Of a stretch of 64,000 bases of DNA, positions 1-10,328 are shown in pieces. The stretch's first letter is position 1. Each line of letters opens with the position of its first letter. The notes beneath the pieces are model-generated. The model did not search any database. It was not told the DNA's origin and saw only the letters and a program-made list of their open reading frames with translations. The translations under genes and the position numbers were made by a program. Source of the DNA: Talinum fruticosum (lineage: Eukaryota > Streptophyta > Magnoliopsida > Caryophyllales > Talinaceae); contig JAITYX010000016.1 of NCBI GenBank assembly GCA_021018815.1, positions 3,301,001-3,365,000 on the forward strand, read 5' to 3'.

Positions 1-82
1 ACTATCGATTACTCGAACAATGATCGACTACACAAACAACTCGTCTGTTGCTCAAACGACTCATTTTGCCGAACATGGCCTA
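1..82. mobile_element. Terminal fragment of a MITE cut by the window edge
   Basis: The stretch ends in TTTTGCCGAACATGGCCTA. It matches, in reverse complement, the left end of the element at 9898-10328: both contain ACTACACAAACA, then a CTCAAAC block, then CATTTT(G/A)CCGAACAT(G/A)GCCTA. The rest lies left of the window. It is probably a hAT-like non-autonomous element, judged by its terminal TAGGC...TTCGG type; the superfamily is inference. Confidence 0.6.
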
Positions 83-2142
83 AGATGGAATTAACTCTTG
101 AAATTTTACCAAAAACAAATAGTGAAGGGAGTTAGGAAATGGGGCTGTGGTGGTTCGGGTGTGACCGGAATTCGGTCGGTGGCGGAAGAGGCGGTAGCGA
201 CTGCAGAGAACAGCTTGAAATAGGCCGAAGACAGGGGTGATGGAGGCATACAAGTGATGTTTTGGGGTGGCTCGGTGGCGTTGGTGCCGCTAGGTAGTTG
301 CTTCGGGAGGCTACTCGTAGTGACAGGGCGGCAGCAGCTGGTGGAGGTGGTCGTTGGTGGTGGTGGAGGTGGTTGTTGGTGGTGTTGTTGGTGGCGGAGA
401 TGAAGGCTAAGGGGACGGTGTAGAGGCGGAGATTGGACGAATCGAGGGTAGGGGAAAGTTGTGCCGTAACGCAGGTATGAACAAGTGGTGTAGTGTGGTG
501 GCTGGGACGGTGATTGGACTGCAATCGAAAGAAAAGCCGACTGCAAGTGGACGGAATTGAGAGGGGGAAAAGTATGGTTTTGGTGGTAGAAAGTGACGGT
601 TGGTGGGGTTGATGGCCGCGATGAGGGGCGTTGAGGATGGTGTCGGTCCAGTGGTGGCCGGAGCGGCTGAAATGACCGCAGAAGATGGTGGCGGTGCCTG
701 GTTCGGTAGCCTCGCCGACGATAGAAAGCAGAGAAGGAGAGAGAGAGCATATTAGTGAGGATAAGGAAGGAAGGGGATTAGGTTACCAAAAATGAGTTTA
801 GATGCACATGGTCTCGTTTATGTACTCCCCTTCCCTTTTCTTTAATTGGGCCGACTGGAACTCCATTCTTTTAGCCAAATTTTTCATCTCGTCATCTATC
901 TAATTTAAAATCTCAATTTTTAATGCATATCTTCACCTATTAATATTTTTTACTACTAATCTATACTATTTTTACTTTAAATATTATTAGATTCCTAAAA
1001 ATCACATTGACACCTCTTTTCAAAAATAATTCAAGATAAAAATAAAATAAATTAATTACATAAAAATATTGATATTTTAAAATAATAATTTCAATAAAAT
1101 CTACACATTTTTGAATAAAATTATTTTACTTGTTAATATTTTATTAATTCAAACAAAGTTTGTTATAGAAATGATAATCCATAATAACTTTTCGGGTCAT
1201 GTTTAAAAATTTACAAAATATGGTCGTGCGTCGTCAGTCGCTATCATTCGAGTCCTGCATTTAAAACAAAATTGATAGACATACGTATATATAATGCGAC
1301 ATGAAAATTTGAAATTGAAATGCACGCGATCATAATAATTTAATGTATTAAAGGTAATATATTTTATTAAAGTTGGGTTGTTACATTATGCAATGAAACT
1401 GGCTAACACGTTGTCAATTAAGGGAATATTTAATCGAAAATAAAATGTATATTCAAACTCATAATCTTAGAAAAACGCTTAATATATAATATATAATACA
1501 TAATATATTATATATTAAATGTAATATATAATACATATTATATTATATACTAAATATAATATATAATACATATTATATTATGTATTAAATAATATATAAT
1601 ATCATGTATTTTTATTATCCAAATCATATAATGTTACTATTATTTTGAAATTGCAATCCTTTTAATTCGTTACACGTATGCGTGTAAATTCAAGTTAGTA
1701 GTTATAAATAAAACTTAAATAAAAAGTATATGGAAAAATAGCAACCTAATAAGACTGGTCAAAACCACAAGTAACGGGGATGTGTGTGTAAAGAGGAGAG
1801 GAGAGAGTTTTTGGGGAGAAACTGACAGTTGAGATATTCCCATTAATTGGGCGCGTAACGTGGATTGAATGTCGAATTTGCAGTAACTAAACTTCAGGGC
1901 ATGACACCACCGCATCACTCTGGAATGCCATACCCACCAAGCAAAATTAGAGAGAGAAAATTACCAATTCAATCCAATTTTGGGGCTAAACAAAACAAAC
2001 ATTCAATCCCAGAAACAAAAAAATCCCAATCATCTGATCTATAATCACTTAGACCCAGAACCAGAAGCCAGAGAATAACACAGCCCCACACATAGACAGA
2101 CACATTCATTCATACAAGGCGAGAAATATTTGGAGAGAGATA
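83..2142. other. Intergenic: GGT-rich tract, then AT-rich DNA
   Basis: Positions 106-760 are G-rich on the plus strand, with many GGTGGT blocks around 341-405. They leave a 214-codon open frame on the minus strand that is rich in Pro, Ser, Thr and His; I do not accept it as a gene. Positions 890-1700 are very AT-rich and include a 35-bp imperfect tandem repeat of TAATATATAATACATATTAT type at about 1522-1600. Positions 1930-2142 are the A- and C-rich leader of the gene that follows. Confidence 0.6.
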
Positions 2143-5100
2143 ATGGCCCAAGCAAATCCAGAAGGGAAGCCGCAAGAGAGCAAAGAGAAGGAGATTAAAA
2201 CTGTCGGAAATAACAACAATTTCAAATTCAATGCCCATGCTCCGGAATTCGTACCCAGATCACATCCCACCCAGGTGCCCATTTCTGGGTATTTCTACCC
2301 TTGTGTTCAGTTCATTGATGGAGCAGCCACTGTTGTTGGGACTGATTGGTTCTACGTAAATAATGATCGAGACCCCTTCCATATGTTCCCTAATTCTCTC
2401 TCCTCGCTCCCCAACTCTTCAAGGAATGCCCTCACTGAAGATCTTCAACAAAAGATCGTCAAACAGGTACTGCATTCTTTTGTTCTGGGGTGCAAAATGC
2501 CCATCTTATTTATAAATTTGTGATTGAATTGCGATCAATTCTGGGTTTCTCTTAAATTGTATAATGTTTTTTCGTTTTGGGTACTAAGGTAAGCCTTTAG
2601 AGTGGTAAAATTTTATAAACCTTATTTTCTTAAATTTTCCGACATGGGAGGAATTGAGTGTGGTCATGAATTTCCCATCCAAATATGAAATATCCATCCG
2701 AAATAAAGAGTAGCTATTACTTCTGTTGTTTGGACGTGATTGCGACATGTCAAAAGTCAAAACCAAAATGATATGCGTATTGGCAACAAAGTTCGTCTTA
2801 ACTATGAGTATTGTCAGATTTGTCATTTTGAAATATACCTGAACCCCCAAATTTTGGCCATCCCTTGGCCCATGTAAAATTTTGTCCTCTTTAGACCTTA
2901 CTCTCCGCAGGATCTTTATTGCTTATTATTATAGTGATCAGTTCTGTATTGCAGTAACCGTTACCATTCAAATGGTCTTGGTGTTTTTGTTTTTGTTTCT
3001 TTGATTTGTGATCTGGAGTTCTAGAGTTGAAGTGGTGTTTTCTTGTACCAAATGATACTCCTGTTTTATATAGCAATAGATTGGTGGTGTAATGGAAGGC
3101 CATGCATGAATTTCTTACTTCTCTACTGCTCTGTGCATTTTTTATTTCATGAATGGTGACATATTCACATTGTTCATGTTTATGTTTCCTTGTTGAATGG
3201 AATCCTGGTCTTGTATTATGGTGTTGAGTGCCTAAATGGCATTCTTTGCATTCAATGGATCTCTGATTTAGTCTTTGATCTCTTCTTGAATGAGGAAAAA
3301 CTTTGATGGCATATTCACATTGGCCTCTGTAGTCCTTCAATGTTCTTTCCAACCCGGGTTGCAAAGGTGCCCACAAGCTTCATGTAATCTGAGTAACCCT
3401 TTTCAATAACTTGTTGACCTAAAGGCATGAACATAAAACTTAATCTGCTCTAGTCAGAAAAAAGGGGGAAAGAGACTTAAAACTTAAATGTCATGATGTG
3501 GTTGAACACATAGACTGCATCTGATTTTCACAGCCTGCATTACCGACATCATGGCGTTACTGACCGAGAGTAAGAAGAGATGAATTCTTTATGTGGCAGG
3601 TGGAATACCTATTTAGTGACTTGAGCTTGATGGCAAATGACACCATGGCAAAACATGTCAGCAAAGACCCTGAAGGTTATGGTAAGGATCAAGAATATTT
3701 ATCATAGAAGATTCATCAAAATCAACCTGCCCTTCCCTTAACAGAAAAAAAAGGCAAAAAAGCACCAAGCATATAACAATTTAAATACGTTTGTGTCTTC
3801 TTTTTTCCGATGTGATCTTGCAGTTCCCATTTCGGTTGTTGCATCTATGAAGAAGATTAAAGCCCTGGTTACTGACCACAACTTGCTGGTTCAAGCACTC
3901 CGCTCATCCACAAAACTCGTGAGTATGAAGTTTCGAAGTACCACTAGCATTTACTTTCCCATCCTTAGGCTATGCCCATATTAAGCTGCCAAGGCCGATC
4001 ATGACAGGATTCTTACTCAGCATTGTTATTGGTATTGTTTCTCCTACAATAAAATCCTTATTTCTAACTGGTATGGGTTCAAGGCAAAAAATTGCCTTAA
4101 GAACTGGGGAATATGAGAAAACCAAGAAGTATGTTACTGTTAGAGACAGAGACAATGAAGAACCTCCTTTTATCTATCTATCTATCTATATATATATAGG
4201 GAATATATGGGAAGAGAAAATACTCAAAAGATATGGATTATCTGCTGCTATTAGTTCTTCCATTTTGATGCATGTTTTGACATTTGAGACTTTTGATATG
4301 GTACTTTTTCAAGGTTCTCAGTAAGGACTGCAAGAAGGTCAAAAGGAGGAACCCTTTTACAGAGAGTTACATAGATGAGTTGCAGGTATTAGTGACAGTG
4401 TTTTCTGTGTACATGACTTTAACTCTGCATCAAAGCTCTGACATATTCTTGAGATTATTTTTCAGTGTCGAACTGTGGTGGTAGAGAACTTGCCTGAAGA
4501 TCACTCTTACCAGAACCTTGAAAAATATTTAGTGTAGTGGGCAGGTCAATTCTTACCCTGGTACATTGTTTCGCTGACTTCAGCATTTATGTATGCTTTT
4601 AAATAAATTATCTTGGCATAAACAGCGTGAAAGCAATCAGGCTATGTCATCCTCAAGAAGCCAATGCTTCTCGTGCCAAAAATGAAGTTATCATCGCTAA
4701 CAAGGTACACAAATAACGACCCTAATTTGTGTTCAGGAGATCATTGCTAAAATGAAGTTGTCATTGCTTATCTGCTACCTTTTAACCCCTCCATTCAAAA
4801 TGGCAGCTTCATGCACTTGTGGAATATGAGAACGCTGAAATTGCAGAACGAGCGGTATAATAGACAAACTAATACCTACGATACCTACCCTTTCTGTCTG
4901 TGCATCCATCTTATAGCTACCTGGTTACTAAATTGCTCCATTTGCACTCCAGGCTGAGAGGTTGAATGACGAGAGAAACTGGAGAAAAGGAATGCGAGTA
5001 AGGGTGATGCTAAGATGCTCGGTATGTTGAATATGATTTTCAGTATGTGTTGTACTTTAACTTCTTTAAGCATATCAGAACTTATTTTAAAATTTCTCGA

Positions 5101-5819
5101 CTCATGTTCAGCCAAAGTCCGTTTTGAAGGGGAGGAAGATGGATTTCGATATGCTAACTGACGATGACGAATGTCCACCTGTTGAGGTACCCGAGGAAGC
5201 TTCACAACTAAATGGTGCTGAATCAGTTCCTGAGGTAAGAGATAATGCATTGTTGCCAGTTGATCTCATCCTGACCAAAGTGACTGGCGTTTGAATTGTG
5301 CTGGTACATGATATCTTGCTGTAAGCTCCATGCACCTTGTTCAATATCCACTTGACCGAACTGCAAACATTGTGGTTTGACCCCCGACCTCGCATAAACC
5401 TGTTTTGACAATACCTAAGCTTGACAAGATAACCCCTTTTGCCATCTATGAGGTGCAACAAATTTAGTGCTGGTATATTATATGAACCAGATAATCTCTA
5501 ATGCCTTCTGTGTCTTAGAGACTCTAGTTAATAGGAGCATTTATGGTCTTGGAAAAACTTTTGGCAGGGGGAAGAAAGCCCAACTGCCTCAAGAAAAGCA
5601 TCAGTGCGTGGGCGTGGGAAGACCAAAGGGCGTGTTCAGTGTCACAGTGGACGAGGCTTGCTATCTTCACCTACACAGTCGAACATAGGGGCAATCCAGT
5701 GCGATTTATTGGGCAAGCAGAGCAACAAAGGGCCGAGAATGCCTGATGGGACAAGAGGCTTCACGATGGGACGAGGGAAGCCCATTATAAGCTCCTCCAC
5801 TCCAAGCTCTCGTGTGTAG
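2143..5819 (+). CDS. LARP6C: La-related protein 6 (LARP6B/C type, with PAM2 motif); one apparent frameshift
   Basis: An RNA-binding protein of the La-related family. PAM2-bearing plant LARP6 members bind poly(A)-binding protein and regulate mRNA fate in the cytoplasm (family knowledge). Inferred exons: 2143-2466, 3600-3681, 3824-3918, 4314-4385, 4466-4544, 4626-4704, 4807-4854, 4953-5021, 5112-5234, 5568-5819. The order is a PAM2 motif at residues 27-38 (FKFNAHAPEFVP), the La motif (VEYLFSDLSLMANDTMAKHV, then VPISVVASMKKIKALV), an RRM-like domain (VVVENLPEDHSYQNLEK, then GSVKAIRLCHPQEAN), and the C-terminal LARP6 signature GPRMPDGTRGFTMGRGKP. Length is about 407 aa, usual for the family. In exon 5 the run of five A at 4521-4525 puts a stop five codons on; one more A restores FSVVGS and the phase into exon 6. 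Sure of the family; 6C rather than 6B is a guess. Confidence 0.9.
4521..4525 (+). other. Apparent one-base deletion in LARP6 exon 5
   Basis: As written, the frame reads LEKYLV and then stops. With six A instead of five it reads LEKIFSVVG and joins exon 6 as GSVKAIRL, the conserved RRM continuation. The intron phase of exon 6 agrees only with the restored length. Confidence 0.85.
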
Positions 5820-6807
5820 TGAGGCATATAGGCTGACTTCTGGTTCTTTATTCCTTTTAGATTTTATCACAAGACAATAATCACACCCTTATATAGTTGT
5901 AGTAAGACACATATTGGCTTTGTTCCTTTTAGTATGTTGAGGAAAACATGATCTCATTTCCTGTCAGAAGAAATGAATAAAGTCATTGTATGGCAGGATT
6001 CTTGATCAGTAAGCTCTAGAGCTACCTTTGGGTAATAAGATTTTGTATGGTTATGTTTCTTTTCTCATTGTAGGCTCGGAATCAGTACGTGTTTCTGCTA
6101 CTTGTTCTTGGTTGTTTTCTAGCTCTATGGATTAATTTGTACTTGGAGTAGATCAATAGACCATAAAGTTCCTAGTAATCCCACCTCTCGAGTTGCACCA
6201 TGGACATGATAATTAGTACACTCCCGGTCCAATATCATATTTATAAGTTTTGAGGCACTCTTAATTCGAGATAACAGAACCTAGTTGTCTTTATTTTTAC
6301 CTTTTTGTATAAAATGGATCTAGTTATAACATATCATGTTTTTACCATCGCTTTTAATGAATATTATAAGATTTGGGATACAATGACATGATAGCGTGTT
6401 TATTAATTGCAGATGGTGTTGTTAAAAAATGGCAGAAAAATATATCATCTACTTATAATAAATAAGTTATAACGTTATTATATTAATGAATCAAAATATA
6501 TATCAAAAAATGGCAGAAAAATATATCATCTACTTATAATAAATAAGTTATAATGTTATTATATTGATGAATCAAAATATGTTTCACATGATAACATACA
6601 GAAATTAAATATCTCCACAAATCCAGATCATTAGCACTATTTATTAAGACAAAAACTTTTTTTTAGATAGAAGATGAAAAGTTATAGGCTCTAAAAATCA
6701 AGATTTAAAAAAGCACGCCTTAATTCAAGTGTCGATACACAGCGTAGTTATTTATGCATGTTGTTTAGATACGATAAAATAGATTTTAGTTGAAGGTCGT
6801 GCAATGT
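5820..6807. other. Intergenic: LARP6 3' region and AT-rich spacer with an 81-bp tandem duplication
   Basis: This holds the LARP6 3' UTR and then AT-rich DNA. An 81-bp unit beginning near AAAAAATGGCAGAAAAATAT is present twice in tandem (about 6424-6504 and 6505-6585), with only a few mismatches. I see no coding signal. Confidence 0.7.
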
Positions 6808-6881
6808 GGCCCATTAGCTCAGTTGGTTAGAGCGTGGTGCTAATAACGCCAAGGTCGCAGGTTCGAGACCTGCATGGGCCA
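6808..6881 (+). tRNA. tRNA-Ile (anticodon AAT)
   Basis: The 74-nt cloverleaf is complete: acceptor GGCCCAT pairs with ATGGGCC, the D stem is GCTC/GAGC, the anticodon stem TGGTG/CGCCA holds the loop CTAATAA with anticodon AAT, the T arm is GCAGG-TTCGAGA-CCTGC, and the discriminator is A. The A box (TAGCTCAGTTGG) and B box (GGTTCGAGACC) are intact, so the RNA carries its own Pol III promoter. A T-run terminator starts at 6883. A CAA just upstream at 6802-6804 fits the usual plant tRNA start context. There is no intron and CCA is not encoded. Confidence 0.97.
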
Positions 6882-6882
6882 G

Positions 6883-6888
6883 TTTTTT
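6883..6888 (+). terminator. Pol III terminator of tRNA-Ile
   Basis: Six T directly follow the tRNA 3' end. Confidence 0.85.
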
Positions 6889-7923
6889 CCTTTTTGCACA
6901 TTGAAAGCAAGGCAGATAATGTGTAAAATTGAGAATACCAGCCAAAAAACAGTAACCAAGAGATAAAAACCCCTTTTCACCATTGACATTCCTCATATGG
7001 CACACAGCAACAAATGTGATCAGAAAAATTAGAAATTCAAACTTCAAACTTGAACTCATTAAAAGTCCCATTTGAAACTTGCCATTTTTGTTCTTCTTAC
7101 ACCTCCAGAATTACCCCCATTTGCCTCTGGTCTGGAAAGGGACTCCTTCCTTTTTAAGATTTTCACAATCCCTTTAAACTCAACCCTTATTAGCCCAATA
7201 AAAGCCACCCAAATTTAATCATTCAATTCTAATATAAGCCAATCCTACTCAAATTTAATACCAATAAATAAGAAAAACAACTACTATTAAAACTTGAGCA
7301 TAATATGAACTCGTACCGATCTAACTCAATCTTAAGTAGAATTGACTTCGTCTAAATTTTAATTCTGAATACAAGATTTTTCCTAATCTTACAATGTAAA
7401 CCCAATTTTTACATAAATTTAAACGTATTCAATTTATTCAACCGAATAAAACCCAAATAAGTCGGACTGCCCTAAACCCAACTATTATACATGAACCCAT
7501 TTTAACCCAAACAAGTGCGTTTACCATTTCTACCCCTACTCTCTCTCTCTCGTGTTTCTGGCACTCAACTTGAGTACTTGAAGGCTTTCTTCTCATTGCT
7601 TTGTCAATTTTCTCTGATTGCTAATAGGGAGAAGGAAACAAAAGCTGAAAGTAGTCTTCCTTCTCCCACCCTTTTTCTCTCTGCACACTGTTTATGATAT
7701 CAACTCCACCAACTAAGATCTCTCTCTCTCCTCTCTCTCTCTCTCTCCCTGCATTTGCCCAAACCGCAAAAGGACCACATTTGCCCACTTTTTCCTTTCA
7801 ATCTCTCCCATCGCAATAGAAAAATCGAATCTTTTTATTATAATCACCATCACTATCACCGTAAACTTTCTGGGTTTGGATTAGTTTTCTCTCTCTCTCC
7901 TCTCCCCTCTCCAGTGCTCAGTC
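6889..7923. other. Intergenic spacer and CT-rich leader
   Basis: AT-rich DNA with no convincing reading frame up to about 7500. From 7530 to 7915 it is rich in CT microsatellite tracts (notably 7721-7750 and 7888-7910), typical of the 5' UTR or promoter of a plant gene; this probably serves the small gene starting at 7924. Confidence 0.6.
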
Positions 7924-8373
7924 ATGAATGCTTCTCCGGCGACCACAACGCCGCCGGCGGAGCAAGTTATACAAGGACAGCCGGTGGCGCAACAACAAGT
8001 CAGTCATGGCTCAATGGGCACCGTCGTCGGCGTAGTGGCCGCCATTGCGGTGCTAGGAATCATCGCCGGAGTCATTGGGAGGCTGTGCGGTCGGCGGAGT
8101 ATAATGGGCTACGGCGGACGCTTCGACATTGAAGAATGGGCAGAGAGAAAATGCTCGTCCTGCATCGACGGCCACGTCAGCCCTCCTCCACCGCGTACGG
8201 AGGAAACAGGCGGGAGGGGCAATGCTAGTGCCATGAATACAGGGGAGGTAAAAACACAGGAGGAGGAGGAGGAGGAGGGAGAGAGAGAATCATCAAATCA
8301 AGAAGAAGAAGAAGGAGAACACGGGTATGATCAAAATCATCAGCAAAGGCATTCCCATGTAGATGCATTGTGA
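7924..8373 (+). CDS. Small single-pass membrane protein, function unknown
   Basis: A 149-residue intronless frame with a good ATG after a CT-rich leader. Residues 1-30 are Ala/Gln/Pro-rich. Residues about 31-53 form one hydrophobic segment (GTVVGVVAAIAVLGIIAGVI). This is followed by a short juxtamembrane stretch, GRLCGRRSIMGYGG, and a patch with Trp and paired Cys, DIEEWAERKCSSCIDG. The tail from about 105 is acidic, with poly-Glu and then His/Gln. I recall similar short plant proteins with the GRLC..RSIMGYG and WAE.KCSSCIDG pattern but no known function. The clean hydrophobic segment in mid-protein and the Arg cluster after it support a real gene. No partner can be inferred from the neighbours. 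Confidence 0.75.
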   Translation: MNASPATTTPPAEQVIQGQPVAQQQVSHGSMGTVVGVVAAIAVLGIIAGVIGRLCGRRSIMGYGGRFDIEEWAERKCSSCIDGHVSPPPPRTEETGGRGNASAMNTGEVKTQEEEEEEGERESSNQEEEEGEHGYDQNHQQRHSHVDAL

Positions 8374-8573
8374 TAATTGTCAGAAATTTGCGTCATTTTT
8401 TGTTGATTTGAGGTGATTTGTTTGGATACTCATCATAGTTAATCAGCAGTTTCTTCTTTTTTTTATGGGGGGTTGGGGGTGTGTCGAATGTAGAAGATGA
8501 ATGTGAGGAGGAGATTGAGCTTTGATTTCTACCCCAAATATTCGTTCATCGTTACTCGAGCCAAGTATGGTCT

Positions 8574-8610
<37 letters not shown>

Positions 8611-9897
8611 CCTCTGGGCTTGAGCTTTGTACTATTGTGCTCATAATGAATCTGAGTCTTGTCAATTTACTACCACCTTTGGTTCCACACTTACACCTAC
8701 GCGCGCGCACAGAAGGTGTTCTAGTACTCCGTAATAGCTCGGCTCATAATCCACACAAAATTCATCGTCAGATTTGCTAAATTCAAACGCAATCATTTGA
8801 ACCCACTCGAGTTTAATTTTTGAAATATATTCGTTTTAGTATTTAAGATCGTGCTTATAATCGTTAATCGCTGATAACTATCGATTCTTAATTGTAACTG
8901 TTGGCACATTGGTAATAGCTGATAACTACAAATTGTACCGTTAGTAACCACTAATCACTAATTATATAAACAATGAAACGAATACGCCCTATAAATTTTG
9001 GCTAACCATTTATCAATCCTAACTATTTACTGTTATATATCACTACTTGTTACTACTCCTAATCGCTTTTTAACTTATGTATTTATAAATGATTACCACT
9101 CTTTACCACTACTAAACTCTTACAATAATCTTTATCTTTAGTTCTACTGTTAAAATAATTTATAATTTATAATACTATTGATAAGGTTCACCGTTACAAC
9201 TACAACACATCCAGGGAATGGATGCAATCCTTATATCATGAATTTATGTATCCGTTGCCATGATATAATATGGGTAAAAAAATATAATTTTTTAAAAAAG
9301 TGGCACAATAAAAATAGGTCATAAATTTTTAAAAATTAAAATAAATATTATATATATTAACTTAAATTTATAAACAAGAGTTTATGAAAGATCTGTATTG
9401 GGAGCGTTTTCCTTGTCAATGAAGGCGCACGTTATAGATTAGGCTCACCAATCAACCATACTACACTTACTGGGCCTCCTATGGGGGTATTTCTGGACCA
9501 CTGTTAACAAGCCCACATTCTATTCTTTTTACTTTTTACATTATTAGTTGAGCAAAATCTGATATATAAAATCTATTAACGAGTCCGACTGTTCTCTCCT
9601 TAATTTTAGGAGCTAAATTTCCGGATAGCCCAGTGATTGATAATGATTCCTGGACGGCTCTTGATTCAAATTCGTATTTTTTTTTCACAGTAGTAGTCTT
9701 AATTTTTTTTTATGGGTGATTTTGGGTTCCCATTAATGGGAGTAATGCTTAGCAATGAGGAAACTGGAGTGGCAATTGATGGAATTTGTGGACCATGCAG
9801 CCAAATTTGTCACTATTTATGAGATTGAGATCTATCTAATTTTCTAGCCCTGTTTCATTTAATTGTAAAGAATCAGTAAAATAGTTGTAGGCTATGT
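8374..9897. other. Intergenic: 3' region, CT microsatellite, AT-rich DNA
   Basis: A (CT)n tract lies at 8577-8605, probably inside the 3' UTR of the upstream gene. The short alternating tract CGCGCGC is at 8701-8707. The rest is AT-rich with no supported gene. Confidence 0.6.
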
Positions 9898-10328
9898 TCG
9901 GTAAAATGAAATTGTTTGAGTAGACTGGATAATCTGTTTGTGTAGTTGATAGTTGTTTACGTTGTCGATAATTGTTAGATTTTAGTTGTTATGAGATAGC
10001 TGTTCAATTGAGCGGTTGAATAAATGTGTTCGGTAAATGTAATGGTTGAGTTAGTTGATTATTATAAATTGACGTAAAAGGATAAAAATAATTTGTCAAA
10101 TATAAATGAATGAAGGGTTTTTTTGTCAACAAAATATGAAAAGTTACTTTCAAATGTGAAAAGCTAATATTCTTAGCTTTTCGTAAACACTACTTGAAAC
10201 GCTAAAAGCTACCGCAAACGCTAGTTAAAACACTACCTTACCGAACGCTAATATTTGGTTGATTAGTGTTTTGACTTGGTCAAAACGCTAAAAGTTACTT
10301 CAAACACTCGTTGTCGAATAGGGCCCTA
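9898..10328. mobile_element. 431-bp MITE, probably hAT-like
   Basis: The left end TAGGCTATGTTCGGTAAA and the reverse complement of the right end (TTAGGGCCCTATTCGACAA) form imperfect terminal inverted repeats. Inside are repeated motifs of the GTTCGGTAAA and AACGCTAAAAGCTA type in both orientations. There is no coding capacity. A relative is cut by the left window edge. No clear target-site duplication survives, so the exact ends are approximate. Confidence 0.6.

Noticed and set aside
106..750. 214-codon minus-strand frame rich in Pro, Ser, Thr and His
   Set aside because: It is the complement of a GGT-rich low-complexity tract, a second overlapping frame is also open, and no domain or splice context supports it.
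6814..7071. 85-codon minus-strand frame ending in AHAGLEPATLALLAPRSNQLS
   Set aside because: Its C-terminal part is the reverse complement of the tRNA-Ile gene, a common annotation artefact.
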